Positions 5,515 through 5,729 of a DNA stretch of 5,729 bases are shown here, piece after piece (within the stretch, counting starts at the first letter, position 1; each line of letters opens with the position of its first letter). The position numbers and the translations under genes were made by a program. The notes under the pieces are model-generated. The model was not told the origin of the DNA. It worked only from the letters and a program-made list of their open reading frames with translations, and made no database searches. Origin of the DNA: Segetibacter sp. (lineage in GTDB: Bacteria > Bacteroidota > Bacteroidia > Chitinophagales > Chitinophagaceae); contig JASLBT010000280.1 of assembly GCA_030146445.1 (NCBI GenBank), positions 1 to 5,729 of the forward strand, read 5' to 3'.

Positions 5515-5729
5515 TTATTCATCTTTTTTCTACCTGTGAATAGTTACTTATCACACCCCATTTCGGGTAATCATTGCGTCCGCCACTTGCCAGGGTTTTA
5601 ATGCTCCACCCCCAAGGCTATCATCACACGAACCTCCATCAAAGCCATATACCCGCTTTTTATCTAACCTGTCGGGCACTATACCGAATCACCTTTCTCC
5701 TCTCCGGATGTATTTCCCCGATTATTTTT
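5515..5729. other. Downstream region with no convincing gene; possible minus-strand remnant
   Basis: This 215-bp tail has no plus-strand gene start. A KDPG aldolase, a common partner of kdgK, does not begin here. On the minus strand two overlapping frames read like protein without stops: 45 codons ending at TGA 5551-5553 (containing VYGFDGGSCDDSLGGGALK) and 32 codons ending at TGA 5519-5521 (containing SIKTLASGGRNDYPKW). A third frame runs in from beyond the window and stops at 5660-5662. I recognise none of them. TATTCA (5516-5521) can pair with TGAATA (5537-5542) around a T-rich loop, but no T-tract follows, so I do not call a terminator. Confidence 0.4.

Noticed and set aside
5516..5542. 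Possible terminator after kdgK (TATTCA/TGAATA around a T-rich loop)
   Set aside because: The stem is only 6 bp, A+T-rich, and the T-run is in the loop rather than after the stem.

Overview
The window carries four protein-coding genes, all on the + strand, from what looks like a hexuronate (galacturonate/glucuronate) catabolism locus: the C-terminal part of altronate dehydratase (uxaA), a complete uronate isomerase (uxaC), an aldehyde dehydrogenase of the non-phosphorylating glyceraldehyde-3-phosphate dehydrogenase (GapN) type, and a PfkB-family 2-keto-3-deoxygluconate kinase (kdgK). The organism is most likely a member of the Bacteroidota. None of the three visible gene starts has a Shine-Dalgarno sequence, the leaders before uxaC and gapN are A-rich, and the gaps hold low-complexity TCAT-type repeats of a kind I associate with that phylum. 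This assignment is inference from style; there is no rRNA or other marker in the window.

Layout. 2-697: 3' part of uxaA. 698-1009: a 312-bp gap with a striking 8-bp tandem array (consensus GTTGATTG, 17 clean units at 731-866 plus one decayed unit) followed by a TCAT-rich block. 1010-2455: uxaC. 2456-2878: a 423-bp gap with no credible gene. It has a G+C-rich long imperfect hairpin in the middle (about 2589-2674), and TCAT-type repeats at its two ends in opposite orientations. 2879-4504: gapN-like gene. 4504-5514: kdgK, whose ATG overlaps the gapN stop by one base (TAATG). 5515-5729: no convincing gene; short coding-like frames on the minus strand may be a remnant or chance.

How the genes fit. 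UxaC converts galacturonate to tagaturonate (and glucuronate to fructuronate). After reduction by an enzyme not in this window, UxaA dehydrates altronate to 2-keto-3-deoxygluconate (KDG), and KdgK makes KDPG. KDPG aldolase (not in this window) would yield pyruvate plus glyceraldehyde 3-phosphate. A GapN-type enzyme would then oxidise that product directly to 3-phosphoglycerate with NADPH formation, so coupling kdgK to gapN is metabolically sensible.

I see no defence, CRISPR, phage or transposase system. The points most worth following up are: the loss of the canonical catalytic glutamate in the GapN-like protein (G286, with D288 two residues later), the octamer array, the long hairpin element, and the inverted arrangement of TCAT repeats around that hairpin.
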